Assembly (NCBI RefSeq): GCF_002802875.1
Contig: NZ_PEBI01000003.1
Span: 288,306-352,305 of the forward strand
Reading direction: 5' to 3'
Length of the DNA stretch: 64,000 bases
Source of the DNA: Bifidobacterium primatium
GTDB lineage: Bacteria > Actinomycetota > Actinomycetes > Actinomycetales > Bifidobacteriaceae
The translations under genes and the position numbers were made by a program. A model generated the notes under the pieces. That model made no database searches and was not told the origin of the DNA. It saw only the letters and a list, made by a program, of their open reading frames with translations. Below, in pieces: positions 1 to 7,993 of the stretch; the stretch's first letter is position 1; each line of letters starts with the position of its first letter.

Positions 1-360
1 GCCTCGGTCATCCTCACGGCATGCGCCTACACCGTGCTCTACACGGGACTCATGTTCGCCATGACCCCGGTGAACACCTGGGGCATCAACGCGCTCGACA
101 ACGAAAACATCGGACACGCGCAAAGCGTGACCAACACCGTCGGACAGATCGCCTCCTCGATGGGCACAGCCCTCATCGTATCCATCTCCGCGCTGTCCAC
201 CACCCTCGCGCCCACCGCCACCGGACACGCGCAATCCATACTCGGCTCGACGCTGGCATTCGCCGCCATCGCGGTCATCCTCGCGGCCGCCCTCATCACG
301 GCGCTTCTGGCGACTCGAACGCACCGAGGCACGACGAAACGGACTCTCGTCGGACAGTGA
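1..360 (+). CDS. MFS drug/solute exporter, C-terminal fragment (5' end outside window)
   Basis: The open frame runs in from base 1, so only the last 119 residues are visible. They show three hydrophobic segments separated by short loops, with a loop containing GHAQSVTNTVGQIASSMG. This is the arrangement seen between late helices of 14-TM DHA2-family (EmrB/QacA) proton-driven exporters, where GxAxSxxNxxRQxGGSxG-like motifs recur. The protein ends in a short basic cytoplasmic tail (RTHRGTTKRTLVGQ). The family is inner-membrane and exports drugs or small solutes; substrate cannot be told from the fragment. The next gene begins 52 bp downstream on the same strand, so co-transcription is possible. 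Confidence 0.75.
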   Translation, partial: ASVILTACAYTVLYTGLMFAMTPVNTWGINALDNENIGHAQSVTNTVGQIASSMGTALIVSISALSTTLAPTATGHAQSILGSTLAFAAIAVILAAALITALLATRTHRGTTKRTLVGQ

Positions 361-411
361 CCGAAACGACAACGCATCAACAGACAACACGGAACCAAAA
401 CGAAACGAGAC

Positions 412-1431
412 ATGATGAACACCACGAACAACTCGCTGACCCACAACATCCGCACCTTCCACCACGGCACCGAACCGCTGGTGGATCCCATCCAAGACAC
501 ATTCATACGCACCGACAAAGCCGGCAACTCATGGTTCTGGGTCGGTCATTTCGAGACGGGCGGCCACACCCTTGACTTCATGTACCACGTCAGCGTCCTG
601 CAGCTCTCCAAATACCTGCCGGTGCGCATGATCAACAGCGTGCTGTCCATCACCGATGAGACCGGACGCATCTACCGTCACGAAGACCGCTTTTACAAGG
701 TCAGGCGAGGACAGGTCGCAGGCCAGGGACTGCACATCCACACCGACAAGGACGTCATCGAAGGCGACCTCGACAACATGCGCATCGCATCGGCCATGCC
801 GGACGGATCCATCTACCTCGACCTGCACGGCACCGGATACCCACTCTACAGTCTCGGCACCGGCTACTTCCAGATCGCCGGAGTGGCCAACTACCAATAC
901 TCGTTCCCGCACATGGCCGCCAAAGGCGTCATCACTCTCGACGGCCAGCGCCACGAGGTGGAGGGGATGGTATGGATGGACCGTCAGTTCGCCGGCATGC
1001 CCAAAGGCAGAAGCCTCAAGGACGGCTACAACTGCAAATGGCTGTGGATGAACCTCTGCTTCGACAACGATCCCGACGTGATCAGCCTATGGGGTGTAAC
1101 CGAACTGGCCACCGGCAGCGAACATTGCTGGGCCAGCGTCCTGCACGAGGACGGCACCCAATCTTCCGCCGGCGTGGATCCGATGGTCGACGACTCCTTC
1201 AACGTGTGGGAAAGTCCTGTGACCGGCATGAAATACCCGACCGGATGGACTATCTCCATCCCCGAATGGGAAGCGAAACTCACCGTCACATCCATCATGG
1301 ACGAACAGGAAATCGCTTCGCCGAACCCCTCAGGACGCAAATACGAAGGCGCAAGCCAAGTGGCCGGCACCTACCGAGGACACTCGGTGACGGGCCACTG
1401 CTGCCTCGAACTCGTCGGAGGATGGAACTGA
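412..1431 (+). CDS. AttH/CrtC-like lipocalin-fold protein (carotenoid-hydratase-like)
   Basis: A 339-residue soluble protein without a signal peptide. The layout resembles the AttH/CrtC family (two lipocalin-like beta barrels): an N-terminal half with repeated beta-strand signatures, then the central motif GMVWMDRQFAG, which matches the conserved G-x-x-WMDxxFG core of these proteins (about residues 184-195), followed by WLWMNLCFDND. Members include secreted hydrolase-like proteins and the carotenoid 1,2-hydratase CrtC, but no carotenoid genes are seen here, so the substrate is unknown. Two adjacent ATGs (412, 415) are both possible starts; the ribosome-binding site is weak. It follows the MFS fragment closely and precedes a strong terminator at 1568-1619, suggesting a two-gene unit. 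Confidence 0.7.
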   Translation: MMNTTNNSLTHNIRTFHHGTEPLVDPIQDTFIRTDKAGNSWFWVGHFETGGHTLDFMYHVSVLQLSKYLPVRMINSVLSITDETGRIYRHEDRFYKVRRGQVAGQGLHIHTDKDVIEGDLDNMRIASAMPDGSIYLDLHGTGYPLYSLGTGYFQIAGVANYQYSFPHMAAKGVITLDGQRHEVEGMVWMDRQFAGMPKGRSLKDGYNCKWLWMNLCFDNDPDVISLWGVTELATGSEHCWASVLHEDGTQSSAGVDPMVDDSFNVWESPVTGMKYPTGWTISIPEWEAKLTVTSIMDEQEIASPNPSGRKYEGASQVAGTYRGHSVTGHCCLELVGGWN

Positions 1432-1567
1432 CAACACCGGCCCATTTTCCGAAAAACACCGGCATCGGGCTGATTCCGCCAACCCGCCGAAGAAAGCCAC
1501 AACCCGACGAACCGGTGAACAAGGAATTTGGAATGGGCACTGAATAGCCTTTCGGGGGCTCTCGCAC

Positions 1568-1619
1568 AAGTTAAGCCCGTCTCGCGCACAACACGAGACG
1601 GGCTTAACTTCTTGTTTTT
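1568..1619 (+). terminator. Rho-independent terminator after the AttH-like gene
   Basis: Perfect 17-bp inverted repeat (arms 1568-1584 and 1594-1610, 9-nt loop) followed by a T-rich run ending at 1619 on the + strand. It overlaps the tail of the decayed minus-strand gene by two bases. Confidence 0.85.
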
Positions 1620-1890
1620 ATTTAGCTTCGCCGGCTTTGCTGAGCTTGCCGCTGAACGCCTGGTTCACGATTGTGTAGACGGCTTGTGCGACGCCGATGA
1701 CGCCGGTGAGAACGATGCCCCAGCCGTAGCCGTAGAGGCCGTTGGTGGCGGCGATGGCGATAACACCAAGCAGGATGCTCAGCCGAGAGAAGTCAGCCCC
1801 ACGTAGTCAGTGGGGATGTACTTCTTAAACTCCTACACGAGTGCAAGCGCTACGAGGGCAACGATGCCGACGGCGAGGGTGGAGCCGCAA
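1618..1890 (-). pseudogene. Decayed small membrane protein, holin-like (prophage scar)
   Basis: Read on the minus strand, this stretch encodes two linked pieces of one small membrane protein in different frames. The upstream piece has a hydrophobic helix (VGIVALVALALV), then an in-frame TAG, then EFKKYIPTDYVGLTSLG. A frameshift leads into a second piece with LLGVIAIAATNGLYGYGW and GIVLTGVIGVAQAVYTIVNQ, ending in SGKLSKAGEAK and TAA at 1618. The size, helix content and charged tail resemble holins or other small membrane proteins of bifidobacterial prophages. With at least one nonsense and one frameshift mutation it is not functional. Its place beside the tRNA-Pro site suggests an older, lost prophage. 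The holin assignment is inference. Confidence 0.55.
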
Positions 1891-1959
1891 AAATGTCCAC
1901 TCTAACGACAATGAATCAGGTCCTGCGGCCATCGGATAAAATCCGATAAACCACCCCAT

Positions 1960-2009
1960 TCCCGATAAAACAACAAAGCCCTACTCCCCCAAAGCGGGAG
2001 TAGGGCTTT
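1960..2009 (-). terminator. Original tRNA-Pro terminator, displaced by integration
   Basis: Perfect 14-bp inverted repeat (1975-1988 / 1996-2009) directly abutting the att copy. On the minus strand it is followed by a T-rich tract (GTTGTTTTATC). Before integration this would have lain just downstream of tRNA-Pro; the element now supplies a replacement at 14953-14995. Confidence 0.8.
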
Positions 2010-2047
2010 CGGTCGGGCCAGCGGGATTTGAACCCACGACATCCTGC
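2008..2047. repeat. att site, distal copy (displaced tRNA-Pro 3' half)
   Basis: Forty bases identical to 14998-15037, covering tRNA-Pro from the anticodon loop to the 3' end. The sequence diverges immediately after 2047, so no 5' half follows and no tRNA can form here. The 188 bp between this repeat and the first element gene (2236) contain a perfect dyad at 2101-2116 (CGTTGA-TATT-TCAACG) and the putative integrase arm site at 2174-2198; I see no gene there. Confidence 0.92.
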
Positions 2048-2173
2048 TGTATCCGACGTTGTTGGCACTGGTTTGCACTACCATGCGCTACGCTCCTTTT
2101 CGTTGATATTTCAACGATTATAGAGCATTCTATGTACACGCTGATGTGCGCTGATTAGCGCTGGTTGCGGTAG

Positions 2174-2198
2174 CCATGTACCCGATTTGTACCCGATT
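2174..2198. repeat. Putative integrase/Xis arm-type site, left end
   Basis: A 25-bp block made of two GTACCCGATT-type units in tandem, 11 bp apart. It recurs in the same orientation at 14924-14948 with two mismatches. Paired short repeats just inside both ends of a tyrosine-integrase element are typical of arm-type binding sites. Function is inferred. Confidence 0.6.
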
Positions 2199-2235
2199 CA
2201 AAGACCTAATTCGAAGCTGTCATCCATGTCTTTCG

Positions 2236-3264
2236 TCAAAGGTCGAATCGGGAAATGATGCTACTAAAACAAGCATTCAACTTCTTCATGGAGTCAGAGG
2301 GAACGTAAAATTCTTCGGATTCATAGCAAAGGCACCTTGCAAGAAGGTACAAAGTCACCTGCATACGTTCATCATCCCGACAAGGATGCTGCTTGGACAA
2401 GTCACATATTATATCGAATATGTGCATGAATGTACCATATATTCTTACGTCTCCATTCAATACATTGTTCGCCAGGCTTTCAACCTGTAAAGCTAATTCT
2501 TTACGGCCTCGTAGCAGTCCATATTTTTTCGCCCACTGGAAGACCGACGCCATATCACCATACGTTTTGCGGGAAATGGTGCTTTCCGGATTACCCATAA
2601 GCCGTGCTTGGGCTTTCAATATGCAAAGCACTTCCTTTTGTCGGTGCCGCAAAGCAGTCACGCGCTCCGCATAAAAAAGGTCTACGGATAATCGAAGCCT
2701 TGCCGTTATTTCTTGCTGCTTTTTGTCCTCGGATTCTTCCCCTTGCGTATCATCTTGCCTGTGTTGCTCGGAAAATAACAAGTATCTGCGGAACACATCC
2801 TCCTCACACCTCTGTCTCCAAAGCTCATATTCCTGATGCAGGGCATAGGATTGTGATTCCAGTTCTTGTAAATTTTGAAACCCGTCTCTCATGATCCGCA
2901 AGCCATCATTCATCCTCTTTGCGGCTTCATTTCCATGAACGTCTTCGACCGGACCGTCGATGAATTGATGCACTTGAATATTGGTCCATCCGAGGGTGGA
3001 GAACGGCTCTATCTTCGATAGCTTGTAAGGATTCGCATAGTCCACCAGTAGAGCGCTGAGGGGAATCCCCATCCCCCTTGCGATTAGGCACAATTCCGTC
3101 AAAGAGGCGTCCTTCCTCCGTTTATCGCCAGCTTCGAGATTTTTAATAGTGCCTATTTTGAGGGCCTTATCTTCTGGTATTTCGTTATCCGCGAAGTACG
3201 CGATTTGTTCTGCTGTCAAATTGATTCTCTTGCGGAGCTCCGCGATTCTCTGTCCAATACTCAC
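2236..3264 (-). CDS. XRE-family regulator with long C-terminal domain (342 aa)
   Basis: The N-terminal ~80 residues form an XRE/Cro-type helix-turn-helix (IGQRIAELRKRINLTAEQIA, then IGTIKNLEAG). The remaining ~260 residues are charged and helical, with a glutamate/glutamine-rich probable coiled coil around residues 130-190, and match no family I can name. It starts with GTG at 3264. The coding sequence is visibly richer in A+T than its neighbours, which suggests a different origin from the high-GC helicase gene beside it. It is divergent from the ATPase/Prim-Pol genes with only 174 bp between, so it probably controls the replication genes, itself, or both. A dyad overlaps its start codon. Confidence 0.75.
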   Translation of the reverse strand: MSIGQRIAELRKRINLTAEQIAYFADNEIPEDKALKIGTIKNLEAGDKRRKDASLTELCLIARGMGIPLSALLVDYANPYKLSKIEPFSTLGWTNIQVHQFIDGPVEDVHGNEAAKRMNDGLRIMRDGFQNLQELESQSYALHQEYELWRQRCEEDVFRRYLLFSEQHRQDDTQGEESEDKKQQEITARLRLSVDLFYAERVTALRHRQKEVLCILKAQARLMGNPESTISRKTYGDMASVFQWAKKYGLLRGRKELALQVESLANNVLNGDVRIYGTFMHIFDIICDLSKQHPCRDDERMQVTLYLLARCLCYESEEFYVPSDSMKKLNACFSSIISRFDL

Positions 3265-3273
3265 GGTGTGAGT
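3259..3273. promoter_or_regulatory. Dyad over the XRE start codon, possible autoregulatory operator
   Basis: Perfect 6-3-6 inverted repeat, ACTCAC-GGT-GTGAGT, covering the GTG start of the 342-residue XRE regulator. Binding there would block its own expression. Inference from position only. Confidence 0.4.
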
Positions 3274-3438
3274 GAATCATAATCTGAATTATTTTTTCAT
3301 TACGACACGCCTATATTTTCAACGATTACTTCCAGAATATGACGAAAAAAGATGTAATTCTGTGCAAAAACGGGCCGTAGGACGCATATAAGGGGCGTCG
3401 GATAAAGCATCCGACAGTGCTATCCCGAAAGGAGAATC

Positions 3439-4980
3439 ATGAACGATAACATCGAAAACAACGGCATCCCCGACGCCTTCCGGTCCAAGGTCGAAAAGAA
3501 CCACAGGCAGAAGGCAGCGAAGGCCGGGACGGAATCCGACGACAAGCCGAAGCCCGCCTCGGCGGGAGACCTGATCCAGCTCGCCCACTCCGGGTGCGAC
3601 ATCCGTCGCCGGGACGATGGCAGGGCGTACGCGGTCGCGAAGGGTCTGGGCGTGTTCCTCGACTCCGACACGTTCAGGGGCTTCCTGAGCAACCTCGCCC
3701 GACGCTGCGGGTTCGCGCCCGCCCACAAGTCGACCATGGAGGACGCAATCCTCTGCCTGCAGGACGACGCCAAGGACACCGAGCCCATCCCCGTGCACCT
3801 GCGCGTCGCCAGGACCGAAACCGGAGTCTGGATCGACAACATCGGCCAAGATGGCCGGCTGGTCCACATCGCGAACGGCCGCTGGTCCTTGGTGGACAGA
3901 GGAGCCGACGCCGGAGCGCCGGTGTTCGAGAGGCCGGACGAGATGCGGCCGTTGCCCGTGCCGTCGGAAGATCACGGCGACCGCCTCGACGCGTTCTGGG
4001 AGGTGATCAACTGCGCCGAGCGGGACCGCGGTCTGTTGGCCGGGTGGATGGTCTACGTGCTGACCCACGAGTCCAACCCGTTCCCGCTCCTGTTGCTGGA
4101 CGCCGAACAGGGCAGCGGCAAGTCCTCCTCCATGAACGCCATCCTCGAGCTGGTCGACCCCAGCGGTATCGAGGCCGGGAAGCTCCAGAAGGACGAGCGG
4201 GATACCGCCATCGTGTGCGAACACCTGTGGTGCCTGCGCTACGACAACATCAGCTCGATGGACACCAACAAGCAGGACATGTTCTGCCGGATCAGCACGG
4301 GCGGGGGCTACGCCACGCGCTCCTTGTACAGGAACCGCGACCTCGCGACCTTCCGATTCATGCGCCCCGTGGTGATGAACTCCATCTCCCTGCCGGCCCT
4401 CCGCCCCGATCTCGCGCAGCGCACGGTCAGGCTGGAGCTGCCCCGAATCCCGGCCGAGAACCGGCAGACCGACGCAGCGTTCAAGGCGAGGAAGGAGCAG
4501 CTGAAGCCGATGCTGTTCGGGTGCCTGCTGTCCCTGTGCGCCAAGGTCGAGCAGATGCTCGAAACGGAACCGAACCTCGCGAACCCGCCCCGCATGGCGG
4601 ACTATGCGGCGACCCTCCACGCCATCGACCAGATCACGGGCTGGAACAGCCTCGACTCCTACCGCGCCCAGCAGCGGCAGCTGTCCGACGAGTCGATCTC
4701 CGAGGAGCCGATTGCGCTGGCGCTCGAGAAGATCGCAGAACAGTTCCGCCTCCCATGGGAGGGCACCTCCAAGGAGCTGCTCGAGAAGTTCCCGGAGACG
4801 TTGGGCTACGACCTGCCGACGTGGAAGAGCATGCCCCAGTCCGCCGGCGATGTCACGCGCAGCCTCAAGCGTTGCGCACAGTCCATGCGGGCCAAGGGGT
4901 GGACCATCGACCGGAGGACCGGAACCGGGCCCACGTCCGGGACGGCCATCTGGCACATCAAGGCTCCCGCGGAGCTGTAG
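3439..4980 (+). CDS. Primase-associated P-loop ATPase/helicase-like protein
   Basis: A 513-residue protein with a Walker A motif DAEQGSGKSS (GSGKS at residues 225-229) and a downstream acidic strand LRYDNIS near 266, as in plasmid and phage replicative ATPases that partner a Prim-Pol. The first ~45 residues are charged and low complexity. The C-terminal ~100 residues look like a DNA-binding tail. A strong AGGAGA lies 6-7 nt before the ATG. It is followed after 86 bp by the Prim-Pol gene on the same strand, so the two likely act as a priming/unwinding unit during element replication. No primase motif is present in this protein itself. Helicase activity is inferred from the ATPase fold and neighbour. 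Confidence 0.7.
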   Translation: MNDNIENNGIPDAFRSKVEKNHRQKAAKAGTESDDKPKPASAGDLIQLAHSGCDIRRRDDGRAYAVAKGLGVFLDSDTFRGFLSNLARRCGFAPAHKSTMEDAILCLQDDAKDTEPIPVHLRVARTETGVWIDNIGQDGRLVHIANGRWSLVDRGADAGAPVFERPDEMRPLPVPSEDHGDRLDAFWEVINCAERDRGLLAGWMVYVLTHESNPFPLLLLDAEQGSGKSSSMNAILELVDPSGIEAGKLQKDERDTAIVCEHLWCLRYDNISSMDTNKQDMFCRISTGGGYATRSLYRNRDLATFRFMRPVVMNSISLPALRPDLAQRTVRLELPRIPAENRQTDAAFKARKEQLKPMLFGCLLSLCAKVEQMLETEPNLANPPRMADYAATLHAIDQITGWNSLDSYRAQQRQLSDESISEEPIALALEKIAEQFRLPWEGTSKELLEKFPETLGYDLPTWKSMPQSAGDVTRSLKRCAQSMRAKGWTIDRRTGTGPTSGTAIWHIKAPAEL

Positions 4981-5066
4981 GAGACATCGGTCGGGGGCGG
5001 GCGTAGGGAAATCTCTGCGCCCGCCCTTGGCGGACCCTGATAGAACAAAATGCATATGCAAAGCAG

Positions 5067-5891
5067 GTGCGATACAAAATGGCATGGTATGAAGACAAAA
5101 GCCAGTTCCGCTTTAGCGCCGTGAGCACCCTGACCGGGCTGCATGACTATCGTGTTATCCCTCTGGCCAACGGAGACCGTATCTGTCCTACGCGCCAGTA
5201 TGGCGGCGCCCTTTGGAAGAATGAGCGCAACGACCCCGGCAGGCATCCAGAGCTGTTGCAGCGTATGCTGTTCGGGCTGTATATGGGAAGTACCGACCTT
5301 ATCTGCTTGGATATCGACCGGCATGAGAACAAAGGCGATGGATTCCTGACCCTGAAAAAGTGGGAAAGCCTGGGTGCCTCTCTGCCCATGACCTTGGCGA
5401 CGAACTCAAGGCATGGCAGCGGCGTGCACGTGTTTTATCGCGGCAGCGGCAGACTCAATGCCTTGAACAGGGATATCCAGAATCTGAATCTTGGAGACAA
5501 GAATCTCACCGGATTGGATGTCATCATCCGGGGATTGGTCACGTTCTGCACCCAGGACCGCCCGCCGCTCATGGAGACACGCGCCAATGGGGAGCCTTTG
5601 GCCGTCTGTCCGGAATGGCTGGAATGGCTCATCCACAAACGTCTTACACCGCCGGCAATGCCCGTCAGCGTCCCCGTTCAACGCCACCGTAAGGGATGCC
5701 CCGCAAAATGCGTCGAGCCCATCGAGAAAGGTATCCGGAACACGGAGCTCTACCGTTGGGGCTTCGGCATCTCCCATTCATATGACAACTGGGACGAGCA
5801 CGTCCGGCATCGGGGCCTCGCCAGTGGACTGCCGAGAGGAGAGATCGAGAATATCATCAAAAGCATTAGGCGGGGACGTACGGGCGCCTAA
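5067..5891 (+). CDS. Bifunctional primase/polymerase (Prim-Pol)-like protein
   Basis: A 274-residue protein with the N-terminal Prim-Pol (archaeo-eukaryotic primase-like, PF09250-type) signature. It shows the metal-binding DxD in CLDIDRHENKG (D82, D84), the nucleotide-binding SRHGSGVHVFYR (H121) and the later LDVIIRG. The C-terminal third, with a basic stretch and LPRGEIENIIKSIRRGR, resembles the PriCT helical extension. The frame opens with GTG at 5067; an ATG at 5079 is an equally good start. Such enzymes synthesise primers for plasmid or AICE replication; pSAM2 encodes one too. Here the helicase-like ATPase is a separate upstream gene rather than fused. It is convergent with the Rep gene. 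Confidence 0.72.
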   Translation: MRYKMAWYEDKSQFRFSAVSTLTGLHDYRVIPLANGDRICPTRQYGGALWKNERNDPGRHPELLQRMLFGLYMGSTDLICLDIDRHENKGDGFLTLKKWESLGASLPMTLATNSRHGSGVHVFYRGSGRLNALNRDIQNLNLGDKNLTGLDVIIRGLVTFCTQDRPPLMETRANGEPLAVCPEWLEWLIHKRLTPPAMPVSVPVQRHRKGCPAKCVEPIEKGIRNTELYRWGFGISHSYDNWDEHVRHRGLASGLPRGEIENIIKSIRRGRTGA

Positions 5892-5904
5892 GCTATCAAC
5901 GCAA

Positions 5905-6018
5905 GGGGAGATTGGGGAGATTGGGGAGTCCAGAGACGTTCTTTCTCTCTCTTCCCTCTTCCCTTCTCTCCTTCTTACACAAAAGAAAAAACTCGCCCCA
6001 AAGCCCCCAAAGCCCCCA
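5905..6018. other. Intergenic G-run/C-run block between convergent Prim-Pol and rep
   Basis: Three GGGGA-type 9-bp units (5905-5931) face three C-runs spaced by AAAG (5996-6018). A 38-bp almost pure pyrimidine tract lies between them. The G and C runs could pair as a long imperfect stem. On the minus strand the block ends in a T6 tract (about 5985-5990), so it may terminate the rep operon. A structured origin is an alternative. Confidence 0.4.
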
Positions 6019-6035
6019 TCAAGACCCTAACGGCA

Positions 6036-7187
6036 TCATCCTTTCACTGACTGAATGACGCTTTCGGCGAGGGGCACCTCTCCCGTCTCGACCAGTCCCA
6101 TTACCGTGGCCAGGACCGTGGGCATGGCCCTGAGTTGTTTCGCCTGCCGTCGCGTGAGGTCGATGAGGTTCAGGCCCAGCATGTGACGGTTGATGATCTG
6201 TTCATCGTCCTGTTCTGCCCCGATGCCTGCCTCCTTCCGTAGGTGCCGGCTCCATGTGATGGAACGGCGACGGTATACGGCATCGGAATATTCAAGCCAT
6301 AAGTGGCGCGCTCGTGCCTCCCCCAGACCGTTGATGGTGTCGTCGTCGAGCAGCTCGAAGGGGGCTATCGATCGCCCGCGCCCGCGTTTCGCATCCCCTC
6401 GGGCCATCTCCTGCTCGATGCCGTGCGACGGTCTGCCGTCCGGGTCCTTCCCCAGGTATTTCGCCGCCTTATCGGGAGTGTCGGTGATGCCTCGCAGATC
6501 CACTCCCCACCGCGGGGACGGTCTCCGCGCACCGGTACGCTCGCACGAAACCGCCCACGATTCGTAAAGCCCGCGTCGCAGTCCGTCCATGGCTGCGTCG
6601 TCGAGCGGCCGGTCATGGCACAGGAGCACGTGAAGGTGGGCGTGCCATCCCGATGACGGCCCCCATGTGATTTCCATGGCACGGACGTAGTGGCTGATTC
6701 CGTAGGCCTGTTTGATGCGCCGCCAGCGTTGGCTGCCGGCCAGCGCCGACCATGCTCCCGCTATGAGGTCTAGATTGTCCGTCAAAGCGTCCGTTTTTCT
6801 ATGTCGGGTGGTGAGGGTCGCCATTGACAGACCGTGGGCCGCATCCTGCAGCCAGTAGTCGACGGCCTGCGTCAGGTCCTGTCGGCGGGCGGAGCGGATG
6901 ATCGGCGTGCAGATGGGGCAGGCCCATGGGCTTGCGCAGTGCTCGAGACCTGCCATGTAGGCGGCGCCGTCCTGGATGCGGATTCCCGCTCTGCCCACCG
7001 GCCATCCGCATCTCGCGAGGCGTGGTGGGCAGATGAAACGAGGCACCGGGTCCGCCGTCCTCTCCCGTAGGACGCGTTGGATGAGCCATCTCGAACTCTG
7101 GTTGCGCCGCTGCCACTGTCTGGTTCTCCACTGCCTCCGGTTGTCCGCCTGTACTCGTGGATTGACCATTGGCTGCTGTTGTGTCAT
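6036..7187 (-). CDS. HUH-family replication initiator, RepSA/Rep_1-like
   Basis: Rolling-circle initiator. Numbering from the ATG at 7187 (383 aa): a cysteine cluster HCASPWACPIC (C84, C90, C93; probable zinc site), the metal-binding HUH strand GWHAHLHVLL (H182/H184/H186) and the KYLGK motif with the likely nicking Tyr244. The order is typical of actinobacterial Rep proteins of AICEs and pIJ101-type plasmids. The open frame continues to 7310, but that start would overlap the ftsK-like gene by 115 bp. The ATG at 7187 lies 9 bp after that gene's stop and fits an operon. It is the last gene of a four-gene minus-strand operon (SCO3933 family, membrane protein, FtsK, Rep). Confidence 0.82.
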   Translation of the reverse strand: MTQQQPMVNPRVQADNRRQWRTRQWQRRNQSSRWLIQRVLRERTADPVPRFICPPRLARCGWPVGRAGIRIQDGAAYMAGLEHCASPWACPICTPIIRSARRQDLTQAVDYWLQDAAHGLSMATLTTRHRKTDALTDNLDLIAGAWSALAGSQRWRRIKQAYGISHYVRAMEITWGPSSGWHAHLHVLLCHDRPLDDAAMDGLRRGLYESWAVSCERTGARRPSPRWGVDLRGITDTPDKAAKYLGKDPDGRPSHGIEQEMARGDAKRGRGRSIAPFELLDDDTINGLGEARARHLWLEYSDAVYRRRSITWSRHLRKEAGIGAEQDDEQIINRHMLGLNLIDLTRRQAKQLRAMPTVLATVMGLVETGEVPLAESVIQSVKG

Positions 7188-7195
7188 ATCTGCGG

Positions 7196-7993
7196 CTATG
7201 TCCGGTACTGTTCCAGTTGCGTATCGTCGATGAAGGGGACCCTGAAGCGCGTGGCCATGCGCGTATCCCATATCCATCCCGTGCCCGGCCTGTCCAGGGG
7301 GATGAGCCATGGGGCGCAGCCCGCCTGCAGGGCATCCTCGCCCATGAGCAAGCGTGATTCCTCTATGGAATTGAGACGTAGGGCGATACGGGAGGGGAAG
7401 CGGTCACGTAGTTTGAAGCTTTCCTTTCTGGGGTCCTGACTGGATGCGATGACCATCAGCCCTGCGCTGCGCCCTAGTCGGAGCAACGAATCCAAGGGGG
7501 CGAGCAGCTTGCGTGTCGCGGCTTCGGAGTCTCCCCGCAGCTCCGCGGCCTCATCGAGGATTACCAACAGAAGAGGTGTTTCCTGGCCGATGCCGACTTT
7601 CCTCCGGTGCTGTTCGATAAGCATACGGTTCCGTTTGGCAAGCTCATTTCGTAGATCCGAAAACATGTCCGACGCCGCGGTCTTTTCGGTGGCAAGACGT
7701 CCGATAAGCCGCCCATAGGCGGACATCTCCACACCGTCCTTGAGGTCCACCCCGTAGGTGAGTACTTTTCCTTCGGCGATCGCGTCGGCCATGTTGACGA
7801 GCAGATTGGTGATGATCTGGCTTTTGCCGGAACCGGTCAAGCCGCAGATGTAGGTGTGCGTCATGGGCAGGGACACCCAGCGCCGGCGTTCGGTGTCATG
7901 GAAGCCCAGCGGAAGCGCACCGGCCGGCCGCTTCCGCTGTTCGCCACGCTTGAATAGGCGTGGCAGGCGTGGCGTCATCGTGTGAGGATCCAT
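7196..7993 (-). CDS. FtsK/SpoIIIE-type DNA translocase of the element (TraSA-like)
   Basis: A 265-residue soluble P-loop ATPase with Walker A GLTGSGKSQ (51-59), Walker B LLLVILDEAAEL (from 141) and the FtsK-type SQDPRKES/LRDRFPSRIALRL region that follows. FtsK-like proteins of AICEs pump double-stranded plasmid DNA into the recipient. Unlike TraSA or TraB it has no N-terminal membrane helices, and no clear C-terminal winged-helix domain follows the motor. An ATG at 7978 overlaps the stop of the upstream membrane gene in an ATGA arrangement and may be the true start; the ATG at 7993 overlaps by 19 bp. Tight coupling suggests the upstream protein is its membrane anchor. Confidence 0.85.
   Translation of the reverse strand: MDPHTMTPRLPRLFKRGEQRKRPAGALPLGFHDTERRRWVSLPMTHTYICGLTGSGKSQIITNLLVNMADAIAEGKVLTYGVDLKDGVEMSAYGRLIGRLATEKTAASDMFSDLRNELAKRNRMLIEQHRRKVGIGQETPLLLVILDEAAELRGDSEAATRKLLAPLDSLLRLGRSAGLMVIASSQDPRKESFKLRDRFPSRIALRLNSIEESRLLMGEDALQAGCAPWLIPLDRPGTGWIWDTRMATRFRVPFIDDTQLEQYRT

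Noticed and set aside
1528-1806. Short + strand frame over the holin-like remnant
   Set aside because: The minus strand carries the recognisable hydrophobic protein remains; the + frame crosses a terminator.
1902-2084. Short minus-strand frame over the att site
   Set aside because: It is a translation of the displaced tRNA-Pro 3' half and the terminator.
3319-5085. Long minus-strand frame over the P-loop ATPase gene
   Set aside because: The sense gene has a Walker motif and good AGGAGA; the antisense product is a low-complexity high-GC shadow.
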